DNA from: Candidatus Bathyarchaeota archaeon
GTDB taxonomy: Archaea; Thermoproteota; Bathyarchaeia; Bathyarchaeales; Bathyarchaeaceae
Reading direction: 5' to 3'
Length of the DNA: 8,616 nt
NCBI GenBank assembly: GCA_020346825.1
Contig: CP070791.1
Location: 826,453 to 835,068 of the forward strand
The position numbers and the translations under genes were made by a program. Position 1 is the stretch's first letter; each line of letters begins with the position of its first letter. Below the pieces are notes generated by a model. The model ran no database searches. It was given only the letters and a program-made list of their open reading frames with translations, and was not told the DNA's origin. Of this stretch, positions 1-7,393 are shown in pieces.

Positions 1-14
1 AGGCGCATGTAAAA

Positions 15-794
15 TTGAACCGTTCAGTTCTCAAAAGTATTACGAAACCACTAGCTTTTGTTTTTCTTTTATGCGTCGCATGGGAGATTGCAGTTAAGAT
101 TCTTGACGTACACCCTGTTCTTTTGCCAGCGCCTTCATTGATCGCAAGTTTCGTTTTTGAAAATGGCTTGACGCTCTTGTATCATACAAGTGTCACAGTT
201 TACGAGGCGATTATAGGTTTAATTTTAGGAGTAAGTGTAGGTTTAGCATTCGGGATAATAATAGTCTATTCCAAAGTTCTAAGAGATGCGACATTGCCAT
301 TACTGCTTGCTGCTGACATCATCCCTAAAGCAGCATTGGCGCCTCTTCTACTAATCATATTCGGGTTTGGCATCCTTCCAAAGATTGTGATAGTAATACT
401 GATAACCTTTTTTCCAGTGGTAATTAATACTGCAGCAGGCTTGGCATCCATTCAGCCTGAGCTGACGGATTTGGCCCATTCCTTCAAAGCTAGTGGTTGG
501 CTGGTTTTTTACAAGATCAGATTTCCCAACGCCCTGCCATACGTATTCGCTGGACTAAGGATTGCGGTGCCTTTATCGTTTGTCGGAGCGGTGATTGCTG
601 AGTTCGCAGGAACTGTTGAGGGAATAGGCTGGGTTCTCTTGGATGCAATCCTTACATTCCGTACAGAACAGACAATAGCGGGGATTATTTTCGCGGCTTT
701 GGCCGGAATAACTTTGTTCTCAACGATATCAATAGTGGAAAGGAAGACAATGCCATGGTACAAAGAGGATAGAGTAGCAGTAGGAGTGTACTAA
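15..794 (+). CDS. ABC transporter permease, SsuC/TauC/ThiX type (first of a tandem pair)
   Basis: Membrane-spanning subunit of an importer of the nitrate/sulfonate/taurine/HMP (NitT/TauT) family. The 259-residue length is typical. I see about six hydrophobic segments (near residues 12-30, 60-86, 96-115, 118-140, 178-200 and 218-240). The cytoplasmic EAA loop that docks on the ATPase is at 149-176: E149, the A-S-x-W region at 159-162 and the RFPNALPY end at 169-176, followed by the usual AGLRIA. The start is TTG at 15. There is no ATG in frame before residue 246, and the frame stays open to the window edge, so a start further upstream cannot be excluded. Bases 10-12 (TAA) could end an upstream gene, perhaps the ATPase, but too little is visible to claim it. 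The next permease begins one base after this stop, so they are surely co-transcribed. The substrate is unknown; the neighbouring enzymes suggest an N-heterocycle or a precursor of one. Confidence 0.93.
   Translation: MNRSVLKSITKPLAFVFLLCVAWEIAVKILDVHPVLLPAPSLIASFVFENGLTLLYHTSVTVYEAIIGLILGVSVGLAFGIIIVYSKVLRDATLPLLLAADIIPKAALAPLLLIIFGFGILPKIVIVILITFFPVVINTAAGLASIQPELTDLAHSFKASGWLVFYKIRFPNALPYVFAGLRIAVPLSFVGAVIAEFAGTVEGIGWVLLDAILTFRTEQTIAGIIFAALAGITLFSTISIVERKTMPWYKEDRVAVGVY
502..542 (+). repeat. 41-bp direct repeat, copy 1 (in permease 1)
   Basis: This stretch is identical base for base to 1301-1341. It encodes residues 164-176 of the first permease, the second half of the EAA loop, and all third-codon positions are conserved. 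Similarity continues more loosely to the left (from about 458), but the flanks show many synonymous and amino-acid differences. Confidence 0.9.
783..788 (+). promoter_or_regulatory. Shine-Dalgarno site for the second permease
   Basis: GGAGTG lies inside the last codons of the first permease, 7 nt before the TTG start at 796. It matches the archaeal 16S tail (anti-SD CACCTCC) in five of six positions and supports the TTG start, since no other start codon fits between the upstream in-frame stop and residue 1. Confidence 0.6.
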
Positions 795-795
795 C

Positions 796-1569
796 TTGTT
801 CAAAATTGATAGGATAGAAAGAACAACATCAATCTTGCTTCCTCTGGCAGTCGTGGCATTATTTTTTATCATCTGGGAGGTTGGCGTCTTTAACAAGGTG
901 TTTGACATTCCACTTTTTGTATTGCCAAAACCGACTACCATATTTGCGTACATGACAAGAAAGACATCATTGTTTTTGGAACACGCAAGCATAACCTTTT
1001 TCGAATCGCTAGCAGCTTTTGTTATCGGTTCGGCCTTCGGAATGGTATTAGGCGTTGCAATCTTCCAAATAGAGCTCCTCAGAGAAACGATTTATCCTCT
1101 TCTAATCATGTTCAACTCCGTACCAAAGTCTGCAATGGCGCCACTTCTAATAATTTGGTTTGGTGTCGGCCAGATTCCTGCAATAGCTCTTGGAGCGTTC
1201 ATTGCATTCTTTCCAGTGCTGGTGAACACGATGTTAGGATGTGGAGCTACACCATCCGAACTGATGGATCTTGCACATTCTTTCAAAGCCAGTAGTTGGA
1301 TGGTTTTTTACAAGATCAGATTTCCCAACGCCCTGCCATACATATGTCCGGGAATACGCATAGCAGCTACAACATCATTGGTTGGAGTAGTCGTTTCCGA
1401 GATCGTGGCCTCGGATGCTGGTTTAGGGTACCTAATAGTGATAGCCCAATCTCAAATGACAATGTCTCTAATGTTCGGAGGAATAATACTCCTACTAATA
1501 ATGGGGCTTTCCTTTTACTTGATAGCTGTATTACTTGGCAAGTTTCTAATTCCATGGTACAAAAGGTAG
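796..1569 (+). CDS. ABC transporter permease, SsuC/TauC/ThiX type (second of the tandem pair)
   Basis: Second membrane subunit of the same importer, 257 residues, paralogous to the gene just before it. Hydrophobic segments lie near residues 12-33, 72-95, 100-121, 125-147, 185-205 and 225-250. The EAA loop is at 155-182 and again ends in RFPNALPY. Both proteins end with a PWYK motif. The start is TTG at 796: an in-frame TAG at 781-783 closes the frame upstream, and GGAGTG (783-788) sits at good Shine-Dalgarno distance. Systems of this family usually use one permease as a homodimer. Two adjacent, clearly diverged permeases therefore suggest a heterodimeric channel. No binding protein or ATPase gene is in the window; they may lie to the left. 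The EAA-coding DNA is identical to that of the first permease over 41 bp although flanking sequence has diverged. Confidence 0.93.
   Translation: MFKIDRIERTTSILLPLAVVALFFIIWEVGVFNKVFDIPLFVLPKPTTIFAYMTRKTSLFLEHASITFFESLAAFVIGSAFGMVLGVAIFQIELLRETIYPLLIMFNSVPKSAMAPLLIIWFGVGQIPAIALGAFIAFFPVLVNTMLGCGATPSELMDLAHSFKASSWMVFYKIRFPNALPYICPGIRIAATTSLVGVVVSEIVASDAGLGYLIVIAQSQMTMSLMFGGIILLLIMGLSFYLIAVLLGKFLIPWYKR
1301..1341 (+). repeat. 41-bp direct repeat, copy 2 (in permease 2)
   Basis: Exact copy of 502-542, located at the equivalent EAA-loop codons of the second permease (residues 170-182). The two copies are 799 bp apart in direct orientation, so recombination between them would give a single fused permease. 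Confidence 0.9.
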
Positions 1570-1689
1570 ATTTATGCATGGAAAAAACCTGCAAAAATGA
1601 AATCACCTCCACAATCTAGATGTCCAGCAATCAGTTCTACCTAACTCCAACCAGTTAATATCCTTTTGACGCACAAACATCGTAATTCC

Positions 1690-1696
1690 TATAAAT
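1690..1696 (+). promoter_or_regulatory. Archaeal TATA box for the amidohydrolase_2 gene
   Basis: TATAAAT is centred about 34 nt before the ATG at 1727. With the usual 24-27 nt spacing, transcription would begin near 1718-1720, leaving a leader of only some 7-9 nt. No Shine-Dalgarno sequence is present, which fits leaderless or near-leaderless archaeal translation. The rest of the 157-bp gap after the second permease holds nothing I can name. Confidence 0.5.
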
Positions 1697-1726
1697 CCTC
1701 AAGATCACTTAAAGATTTGAAATAAG

Positions 1727-2581
1727 ATGATAATCGACATTCACACACACCCGACTAACTTTGTTGATAAGGCCTGGAAACACGGAGGTGACCCTTTCAC
1801 TGCAGAGAGATTGTTAAAGCTGATGGACGGACCTTTCAGGATAAACGGTAAAAAAAGAAGAGTTGATTTCAGCATAGTCCAACCACCGCCAGGCAATACT
1901 GTTTGGATCAATGGAATGGATGGAGGATCAGCCGGCATAAGAACATACATGGCTTACATAAGAGAGATCGTTGAGAAACATCCTGATAGATTAGTCGGGT
2001 GCTTCACTTACAACCCAAGATTTGGCGTGGAGGAGGGAGTATCTGAGTTTGAGAGACACGTCAAAGAAAACGGGTTTAGAATGCTTAAAATCCATAGCAA
2101 CATGCACGCATATAGACCGGATAGGGCTACTGAATGGATCTTTCCGGCCGTAGAAAAAGCAGCAAGACTAAAGGTACCAATCCTGATTCACACCGGAGAC
2201 CCACCATATAGTATCCCAAGCCAATTCTATCCGGTAATTGATCATTTTCCCGATGCAAAAATCATTTTGGCACATTTCGGCATCCAAACTGGAGCTAGCT
2301 ACACTTTTGAAGCAGCCTGGATTGCAAAAAAGAATGACAATGTTTTCGTAGAAACGGGGTGGTGCTTCCAATCTAGACTTGTTGAATTCTCGGAGCTTCT
2401 TGGCCCGGAAAAACTAGTATTCGGAAGTGATTCCCCTCCGAATGAGCCAGGAGTCTGGCTAAGAATGTTGGAGGTTTTGACCTGGGATTATCCACAAGGT
2501 ATGAAGATGAGCGAAGAAGATCTGGAAAAAATCATGGGGAACAACATTGCTGATATGATTGGATTAAGACCACATGGTTGA
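1727..2581 (+). CDS. Amidohydrolase_2 family (ACMSD-like) metal-dependent hydrolase or decarboxylase
   Basis: TIM-barrel enzyme of the amidohydrolase superfamily, 284 residues. The metal site is easy to follow: HTH at 6-8 at the end of strand 1, H155 in LIHTGD, H183 in LAHFG and D235 in FGSDSP. K121 and H123 (LKIHS) sit at the end of an earlier strand. This layout is that of the group containing 2-amino-3-carboxymuconate semialdehyde decarboxylase, gamma-resorcylate decarboxylase and iso-orotate decarboxylase, but the group also holds true hydrolases (lactonases and uncharacterised enzymes). The ATG at 1727 is preceded by an in-frame TGA at 1718, so the start is firm. It follows the permeases on the same strand but has its own TATA box, and it converges on the adenine deaminase-family gene. 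The substrate cannot be read from the sequence; a carboxylated or cyclic amide intermediate of the local pathway is my inference. Confidence 0.88.
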   Translation: MIIDIHTHPTNFVDKAWKHGGDPFTAERLLKLMDGPFRINGKKRRVDFSIVQPPPGNTVWINGMDGGSAGIRTYMAYIREIVEKHPDRLVGCFTYNPRFGVEEGVSEFERHVKENGFRMLKIHSNMHAYRPDRATEWIFPAVEKAARLKVPILIHTGDPPYSIPSQFYPVIDHFPDAKIILAHFGIQTGASYTFEAAWIAKKNDNVFVETGWCFQSRLVEFSELLGPEKLVFGSDSPPNEPGVWLRMLEVLTWDYPQGMKMSEEDLEKIMGNNIADMIGLRPHG

Positions 2582-2649
2582 GTTTTGTTCCCGTTTGTGC
2601 CTCTCGAGCGTCTAAACTGTACCTATTAGCGCTTTGATTCAGACGTGTA

Positions 2650-4410
2650 TTAACGAACGAATAAATCCACGAACCTCATCGCGGAAGCATCCCAAAGTCC
2701 TTTGTCAGTTAATCTAAATTTTGGTATCCTAGGAAGAGCCAAAAACGATAATGTCATGAAAGGAGAATCCATTTTGCACCCTAAATCTTTAGCAGCTTCA
2801 TTCAAATCATCAACCATTTTCACAACTTTCCTTGCAGGCATATCTGAAATCAAACCAGCTATAGGAAGACTCAAAGAAGCTAGAATCTCGCTTTCTCTGA
2901 CTGCAGCCAATCCTCCAGTCATCTTTGTAATAGTATTAGCCGCAAAGGCTAGTGTTGCATCATCTGTTCCTACAGCTATAATGTTATGTGCGTCGTGGCT
3001 AACACTAGAAGCCAAGGCTCCTCTCTCAAGATTGAAACCATGTACAAATCCGAGGCCGATGTTCCCAGTCCCTCTGTGTCTTTCTACGACTATCAGCTTG
3101 AGTACATCATTGTAAAGGTCAGGGTTGAGTACACCCTTTTCAACTCTAAGTTCCTTGACCATAGAGTTGGTAGGTAATTGATCGCCAAAAGCTTCTATTA
3201 CGTTGACTTTGACATGCTCAAGATCGCGCTTTGTTCTTATTGTAAGGTCTTCTGTCTCAATCATCTTTGTTTTGAATGTTTTTCTAGCAAAAACCGGAAA
3301 TTTGAAAGGAGGAGTTCTCTTCAATAATCTTCCTTTTTCTGCAACAACATTGCCGTTGATAAGAACGGTGTCAATTACGAACTTTTCTAGATCCTCCACA
3401 AGAAGTATGTCGGCTACTCTGCCGGGAGATATTGTACCAATTTCATGATCAAGACCAAAGTATTTCGCAGTATTGATTGTCGCCATTTGAATTGCTGATA
3501 AAGGGTCAATACCTTCTTTGATTGTTCTTCTAATGACATAGTCCATATGACCTTTTCTCACAAGATCGCTGGCGTGCACATCGTCAGTGCAGAGGCAACA
3601 ATTACTTGTGCAAATCTTTTTGTCAACCATAGTGCTTGCTAGATCAGAAACATTCTTGGCTGTTGAGCCTTCTCGTAGCATGACAGTAAGTCCTAGTCTC
3701 AGTTTTTCGATTAGTTCTACGCTTTTGACAGTTTCATGGTCGGAAAGAACGCCGGAAGAAATCGCAGCGTTGAGTTTTCTTCCAAAACATCCAGAGAGAC
3801 TTCCATCAATGGCTTTTCCTTTTCTTAATGCATAATCGATCAGGTTTAGGTAGGTGTTGTTCCTGTCTAGTATAGGCTTTAGGGTAATTTCCGAGATGCC
3901 AAGGACATTCTTCAATTCTAGAAATCTGTGTAGTTCCTCTACAGGTATGCTGGTTGCCAAGGTCTCTTGTGTGGGATCGCTTGGTAAGTATCTTACTAGG
4001 GTATAAACCTTCAATGGAGTTCTTTTTGATTCATCAATTAGTGCTTTGATGCCCTTGAGTCCTAGGATGCTTCCGATTTCGTGGAAGTCGGCCATAACCG
4101 TGGATGTTCCATGAGGTAACACAACTCTTGCGAATTCAGTTACGGTCAACATACTGCTTTCAATGTGGACATGTCCGTCTAGCAAACCAGGAACAACATA
4201 GCGGCCTTTGGCATCGATAACTCGTGTCTTAGAACCGATCGCATTTGATAATGGTCCGACATAAGCTATTCTTCCGTCTTTTATCGCGATGTTAGCTTCA
4301 TGTATCTCGCGAGTGTTGACATTAACGAGCATTCCGTCTTTGATGATCAAATCCGCTTTGGCTCGATCCAAGGCTACATCTATCAGATCACCGCGTTGCA
4401 TCTTCTCCAC
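2650..4410 (-). CDS. ade: Adenine deaminase-family amidohydrolase with altered metal site
   Basis: Full-length member of the bacterial/archaeal adenine deaminase family (586 residues; B. subtilis-type enzymes are about 580), which converts adenine to hypoxanthine and ammonia. The order is an N-terminal beta-sandwich (about 18-75), the TIM barrel with HVH at 80-82, DFHEI at 108-112, the bridging E174, SDHE at 223-226 and CTDD at 274-277, then the adenine deaminase C-terminal domain (about 420-586) with ASSVSHDAHNIIAVGTDD. Oddities: the family's DGHAPG motif reads DGSLSG at 202-207, so the metal-binding His is Ser204, and a Cys cluster (C267, C271, C272, C274) stands just before the metal-binding Asp. 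Activity on adenine is therefore uncertain, although family membership is not. The start is GTG at 4410; an ATG at 4401 also works and neither has a good Shine-Dalgarno. It lies 31 nt after the SsnA-type gene and is probably the last gene of that transcript. Confidence 0.85.
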   Translation of the reverse strand: MEKMQRGDLIDVALDRAKADLIIKDGMLVNVNTREIHEANIAIKDGRIAYVGPLSNAIGSKTRVIDAKGRYVVPGLLDGHVHIESSMLTVTEFARVVLPHGTSTVMADFHEIGSILGLKGIKALIDESKRTPLKVYTLVRYLPSDPTQETLATSIPVEELHRFLELKNVLGISEITLKPILDRNNTYLNLIDYALRKGKAIDGSLSGCFGRKLNAAISSGVLSDHETVKSVELIEKLRLGLTVMLREGSTAKNVSDLASTMVDKKICTSNCCLCTDDVHASDLVRKGHMDYVIRRTIKEGIDPLSAIQMATINTAKYFGLDHEIGTISPGRVADILLVEDLEKFVIDTVLINGNVVAEKGRLLKRTPPFKFPVFARKTFKTKMIETEDLTIRTKRDLEHVKVNVIEAFGDQLPTNSMVKELRVEKGVLNPDLYNDVLKLIVVERHRGTGNIGLGFVHGFNLERGALASSVSHDAHNIIAVGTDDATLAFAANTITKMTGGLAAVRESEILASLSLPIAGLISDMPARKVVKMVDDLNEAAKDLGCKMDSPFMTLSFLALPRIPKFRLTDKGLWDASAMRFVDLFVR

Positions 4411-4441
4411 ATCTGCGTTTGTTCAGTTAACGGCATCAATC

Positions 4442-5773
4442 TCATAAACCCGCTCTTTGCAGTGCCCGTAAAGCCACTAGGTCTGCTTCTTTCAAGATCG
4501 CTTCCTCGTCTGCGAATGTAATTCTTCTATTCTCCATCAAGACATTCCCGTCAACGATAACAGTGTCAACATTCTCACTTGTTGCAGAGTATACGAGTGA
4601 CCCTACAGGATCGTGCACATGAACGGTGTTGGGTTTAAACATGTCAAATATAACTAAGTCTCCATACTTGCCTACGCCGATTGATCCTAACTTGTCTTCC
4701 ATACCCAAAGCCTTCGCTCCGTTAATGGTTGCCATCTGGAGTACTTCTTGTGCAGTTATGACACTCGGGTTCATGAGGTGAACTTTGTGGAGACATGCAG
4801 CAAACTTCATCGTCTCTACGATGTCTTGGTTACAATTGCTTGCCGGTCCATCGGTCCCCAGCGCCACATTCACTTTTTTTCTCATATATTCTGGAACTGG
4901 GGCTACTCCACTACCAAGATACATGTTGCTAACTGGGTTGTGAACAATGTGGGATCCTGATCTAGCAAGAAGATTAATCTCACGCTGGGTGACGTTCACG
5001 GAATGTATTGCAAGAAATCTGTTATCCAATACTCCAAGATCGTGCAGAAACTCGACATCTCTTTTTCCAGTTTTGCTGAGAAGTATTTTTACATCTCGTT
5101 CGCTTTCTGCGGTGTGAACGTGAAGATATGTTTCATACTTATCTGCAAGCTCTTTTGACTTTAACAGCGCCTCTTCAGATGTGAAGCAAGGATGCATTGG
5201 AGCAGGGCACACTCTGAGGCGCCCATTACTTGTCTGAGCATATTTTCTAATCAGAATCTCGCATCTATTCAGTGCGATGTCTGATTCTACTCTTACATAT
5301 TCCGGGACACCAGATTCGTGAAATCCACAAGCCAGCACGCCCCGGAATCCGATTTCATCCATAGCTCTAAGAGGTTCTTCATAATAACGGGGATATTGGT
5401 TGTCAACCACGCATGTTACTCCAGACTTGATGTTTTCGACTATTCCAAGTCTCGCTGCAGCATACACGTCCTTTCTAGTAAGATTAGTAGTGAGAGGCCA
5501 TACCACCTGTCGGAGCCAGTCCAGAAGATCCAAATCAACACCGACATTGCGGAAGAGCACTTGAAACATATGAGCATGAGCGTTAATAAAACCAGGAAAA
5601 ACGAATTTTCCCATTGCGTCAATTTGTTTATCAGGGGATCCGTATTCCCTGAGCCTAGACCTATTGCCCACAAAAACAATTCTTCCATCTTGAATAAGAA
5701 TGCCACCATTTTTGATTATGGGCTGCTTTTCATCCATGGTTATGATTGTTCCACCACGAATCGCTAGTTCCAA
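4442..5773 (-). CDS. SsnA/MtaD/TrzA-type amidohydrolase (probable aminohydrolase)
   Basis: Cyclic-amidine deaminase-type amidohydrolase of 443 residues, the size of E. coli SsnA and of MTA/SAH, guanine-type and s-triazine deaminases. Visible motifs are PGFINAHAHM with H66 and H68, HVHTAE at 218-223 (H220 metal ligand, E223 proton shuttle), H257 in IHSV, H278 in HNPVSN, and GTDGPASN with D308. All metal and catalytic positions of the mononuclear deaminases are present, so the enzyme should be active. The C-terminal end returns to the beta-sandwich (DPVGSLVYSA, VDTVIVDGNVLM). Family members remove an amino group (or chloride) from purines, pterins, cytosine-like rings or triazines; I cannot choose between them. 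The start is TTG at 5773: a TAA closes the frame upstream, AAGGAGAT lies 8 nt before it, and a later start would cut into the first beta strand. It lies between the UbiD gene and the adenine deaminase-family gene, same strand. Confidence 0.9.
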   Translation of the reverse strand: MELAIRGGTIITMDEKQPIIKNGGILIQDGRIVFVGNRSRLREYGSPDKQIDAMGKFVFPGFINAHAHMFQVLFRNVGVDLDLLDWLRQVVWPLTTNLTRKDVYAAARLGIVENIKSGVTCVVDNQYPRYYEEPLRAMDEIGFRGVLACGFHESGVPEYVRVESDIALNRCEILIRKYAQTSNGRLRVCPAPMHPCFTSEEALLKSKELADKYETYLHVHTAESERDVKILLSKTGKRDVEFLHDLGVLDNRFLAIHSVNVTQREINLLARSGSHIVHNPVSNMYLGSGVAPVPEYMRKKVNVALGTDGPASNCNQDIVETMKFAACLHKVHLMNPSVITAQEVLQMATINGAKALGMEDKLGSIGVGKYGDLVIFDMFKPNTVHVHDPVGSLVYSATSENVDTVIVDGNVLMENRRITFADEEAILKEADLVALRALQRAGL

Positions 5774-5781
5774 TTCGCCGC

Positions 5782-5789
5782 ATCTCCTT
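5782..5789 (-). promoter_or_regulatory. Shine-Dalgarno site deciding the TTG start of the SsnA-type gene
   Basis: On the minus strand this reads AAGGAGAT, 8 nt before the TTG at 5773. A second GGAG lies a few bases further upstream (5791-5794). The ATG that overlaps the GGAG is out of frame with the protein. Confidence 0.6.
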
Positions 5790-5813
5790 TCTCCTTAGAT
5801 TTCCTGTCCCAGC

Positions 5814-5823
5814 ATTATATTAT
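5814..5823 (-). promoter_or_regulatory. Possible TATA box in front of the SsnA-type gene
   Basis: The minus strand reads ATAATATAAT here, in the 84-bp gap after the UbiD gene. A start about 25 nt downstream (near 5793) would leave a leader of about 20 nt carrying the Shine-Dalgarno. This would let the two deaminase-type genes be transcribed apart from UbiD. AT-rich words of this kind also occur by chance. Confidence 0.35.
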
Positions 5824-5857
5824 CTGAGTACTATGAATCACAACTCCCCAATGCCTA

Positions 5858-7210
5858 TCACGAGCTGTTCTTCAGGCAATCTCTTATCTGTTCAACTATT
5901 TTTTTCGGTGTCCTACATTCACCAATTCTCCAGTTCAAAGGTTTAGTAGCATCGACACCCAACTTTGCTGACATTCCTTCGCTAGAAGAGGGGTCAAGCA
6001 AGTTTCCTAACGCCTTGGGAATGACAATAATATCCCTATCAGCTTGCATCCTTGTGGCCATTGCCCACAAGACCTCACTTTCGTTATTTACGTCAATGTC
6101 ATCGTCAACAACAACTGCCAACTTTACATAAGGATCTAAGCCGAACAATAGCATCAACACTTGGCGTGGTTGGCCTTCTGCAACCTTTTTCATAGAAACG
6201 TAGCAATGAAAATGTGTCCCTGAACTTGGATAATTGATCTCCCTAACATAAGGGACAACCGCCTTCAGTCTTTTGAAGGTGCTTGCCTCTCTTCCTACCC
6301 CACCCAAGAGAAGATGTTCTGCAGAGCGTCCGGGAACTATGTCTTGGAAGTAAGCATCCTTCCTATGAGTTACCGTGTTGATTTCCAATACGTTTTGTGT
6401 GGACCTATGAGTCAAATAACCTGTGTATTCACTAAACGGTCCCTCTGGTTCACAGATATCATGAAGTATTCTTCCTTCCATAACGATCTCGGCATTCGAA
6501 GGAACCTCCAAATCAACCGTTTCGCATTTAACAAGCTCCACAGGCTTGTTCATTAGCGCTCCTGCAACTTCATATTCGTCAACTGGAACGTTGGCCGAGG
6601 CTCCGAGATAGATTAGTGGGTGCGCCCCTATCACAACCGCGACATCTAAATCTCTCCCTTCTTTGCTTGCTCTTCTAAGATAGTCCCAAAGATGGCCCCG
6701 AGAATGAATGCTAATACCAAATCTATTCTCGCCCTTGAGTTGCATGCGATGGTAACTCAAATTTCGCCGACCGGTATCCGGATCTTTGGCCACGAATATC
6801 CCAGCGGTAACATAGGGGCCTGCATCTCCTTCAAAATGAATTGGAATTGGGAAATCGTTAAGGTTTGTTTCTCCACCTTTTTTCTTGATTTGCTTGACGG
6901 GTCCAGAATCAACAATCTCGGGTTTAATGAGGTGATTCAGCTTTTCATTCCAAGCATCGTAAAGGTTTCCTATGTTTCCACCCAACATCCTAGCCAACCT
7001 CTCTCTTGAAGCAAAAACGTTGCTTACTATGTGAAAACTACTGTTCTTCACGTTCTCAAACACCAATACTGGATACTTCCCCTCTTTTTCCAATTCAACT
7101 GCGTAGGCCGTTGTGTCGTATTTCCCAGTGACCATTTCTCCTACGCGTAAAATCTCATTTGGAAAACGTGCTTCAAGTGTCTCGATAAAAGTGTGTAGAT
7201 CCTCCATCAT
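5858..7210 (-). CDS. UbiD-family prenyl-FMN-dependent decarboxylase
   Basis: Reversible decarboxylase of the UbiD/Fdc family, which uses prenylated FMN made by a UbiX partner to act on aromatic or alpha,beta-unsaturated acids. The protein is about 450 residues. Numbered from the TTG at 7222, the key positions all match by motif and spacing: N154 and R159 in RRNLSYHRMQ, H177 in SRGHL, E216 in VDEYEVAG, and E260/E265 in EGPFSE. These correspond to the metal ligands (N, H, E) and the E-R-E catalytic set of Fdc1, so the enzyme should be active. I place the start at ATG 7210 (ATG 7207 also possible), because family proteins begin with a M-x-DL-x-x-F stretch like MMEDLHTFIETLE; TTG 7222 adds four residues. 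No ubiX is in the window. The substrate is open: in archaea one UbiD relative makes isopentenyl phosphate (anhydromevalonate phosphate decarboxylase), while the neighbours here suggest a ring acid. Confidence 0.9.
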   Translation of the reverse strand: MMEDLHTFIETLEARFPNEILRVGEMVTGKYDTTAYAVELEKEGKYPVLVFENVKNSSFHIVSNVFASRERLARMLGGNIGNLYDAWNEKLNHLIKPEIVDSGPVKQIKKKGGETNLNDFPIPIHFEGDAGPYVTAGIFVAKDPDTGRRNLSYHRMQLKGENRFGISIHSRGHLWDYLRRASKEGRDLDVAVVIGAHPLIYLGASANVPVDEYEVAGALMNKPVELVKCETVDLEVPSNAEIVMEGRILHDICEPEGPFSEYTGYLTHRSTQNVLEINTVTHRKDAYFQDIVPGRSAEHLLLGGVGREASTFKRLKAVVPYVREINYPSSGTHFHCYVSMKKVAEGQPRQVLMLLFGLDPYVKLAVVVDDDIDVNNESEVLWAMATRMQADRDIIVIPKALGNLLDPSSSEGMSAKLGVDATKPLNWRIGECRTPKKIVEQIRDCLKNSS

Positions 7211-7240
7211 CAGGTCCCACAATGTAAACTCGCAACTAGA

Positions 7241-7250
7241 CCTTTTAAGC
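7241..7250 (-). promoter_or_regulatory. Possible TATA box for the UbiD gene
   Basis: The minus strand reads GCTTAAAAGG. Initiation about 25 nt downstream would fall near 7220, which makes TTG 7222 unlikely to be inside the transcript and favours ATG 7210 or 7207 with a very short leader. There is no good Shine-Dalgarno, in line with that. Confidence 0.4.
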
Positions 7251-7376
7251 CTTGCAAGATTTCATCAATGGATCTCAACAGGTATATTTGCGCAAAGGAG
7301 TTGAAAGGCACACGTTTGCTCAATGAAAAAAAGAAATGAGTTGCGGTAATCGCGAATGGAAAAATGCCTGAGATAC

Positions 7377-7387
7377 TATAAAATAAA
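7377..7387 (+). promoter_or_regulatory. Archaeal TATA box for the PreA-like gene
   Basis: TATAAAATAAA is the strongest TATA-like word in the divergent gap. Initiation would be expected near 7405-7407, some 20 nt before the TTG start at 7427 and at the centre of the dyad 7394-7416. Confidence 0.55.
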
Positions 7388-7393
7388 GCGGTT

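Noticed and set aside
1..12. Possible last codons (ending TAA at 10-12) of an upstream gene.
   Set aside because: Only three codons are visible, so neither frame nor identity can be supported.
1602..1610. ATCACCTCC on the plus strand equals the 3' tail of archaeal 16S rRNA.
   Set aside because: Nine bases alone do not make an rRNA fragment, and the surrounding sequence shows no rRNA likeness.
1367..1612. Minus-strand open frame of 81 codons with a perfect GGAGGTGAT (1602-1610) ahead of an in-frame TTG.
   Set aside because: Nearly all of it is antisense to the second permease and the peptide resembles no family I know. The ribosome-site match is probably chance.
2609..2645. CGTCT and AGACG as an inverted repeat in the convergent gap, a possible terminator.
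   Set aside because: Five-base arms with a loop of about 27 nt are weak, and no T-run follows in either direction.
2702..3448. Plus-strand open frames opposite the adenine deaminase-family gene.
   Set aside because: They are antisense shadows; the minus-strand frame carries unmistakable adenine deaminase domains.
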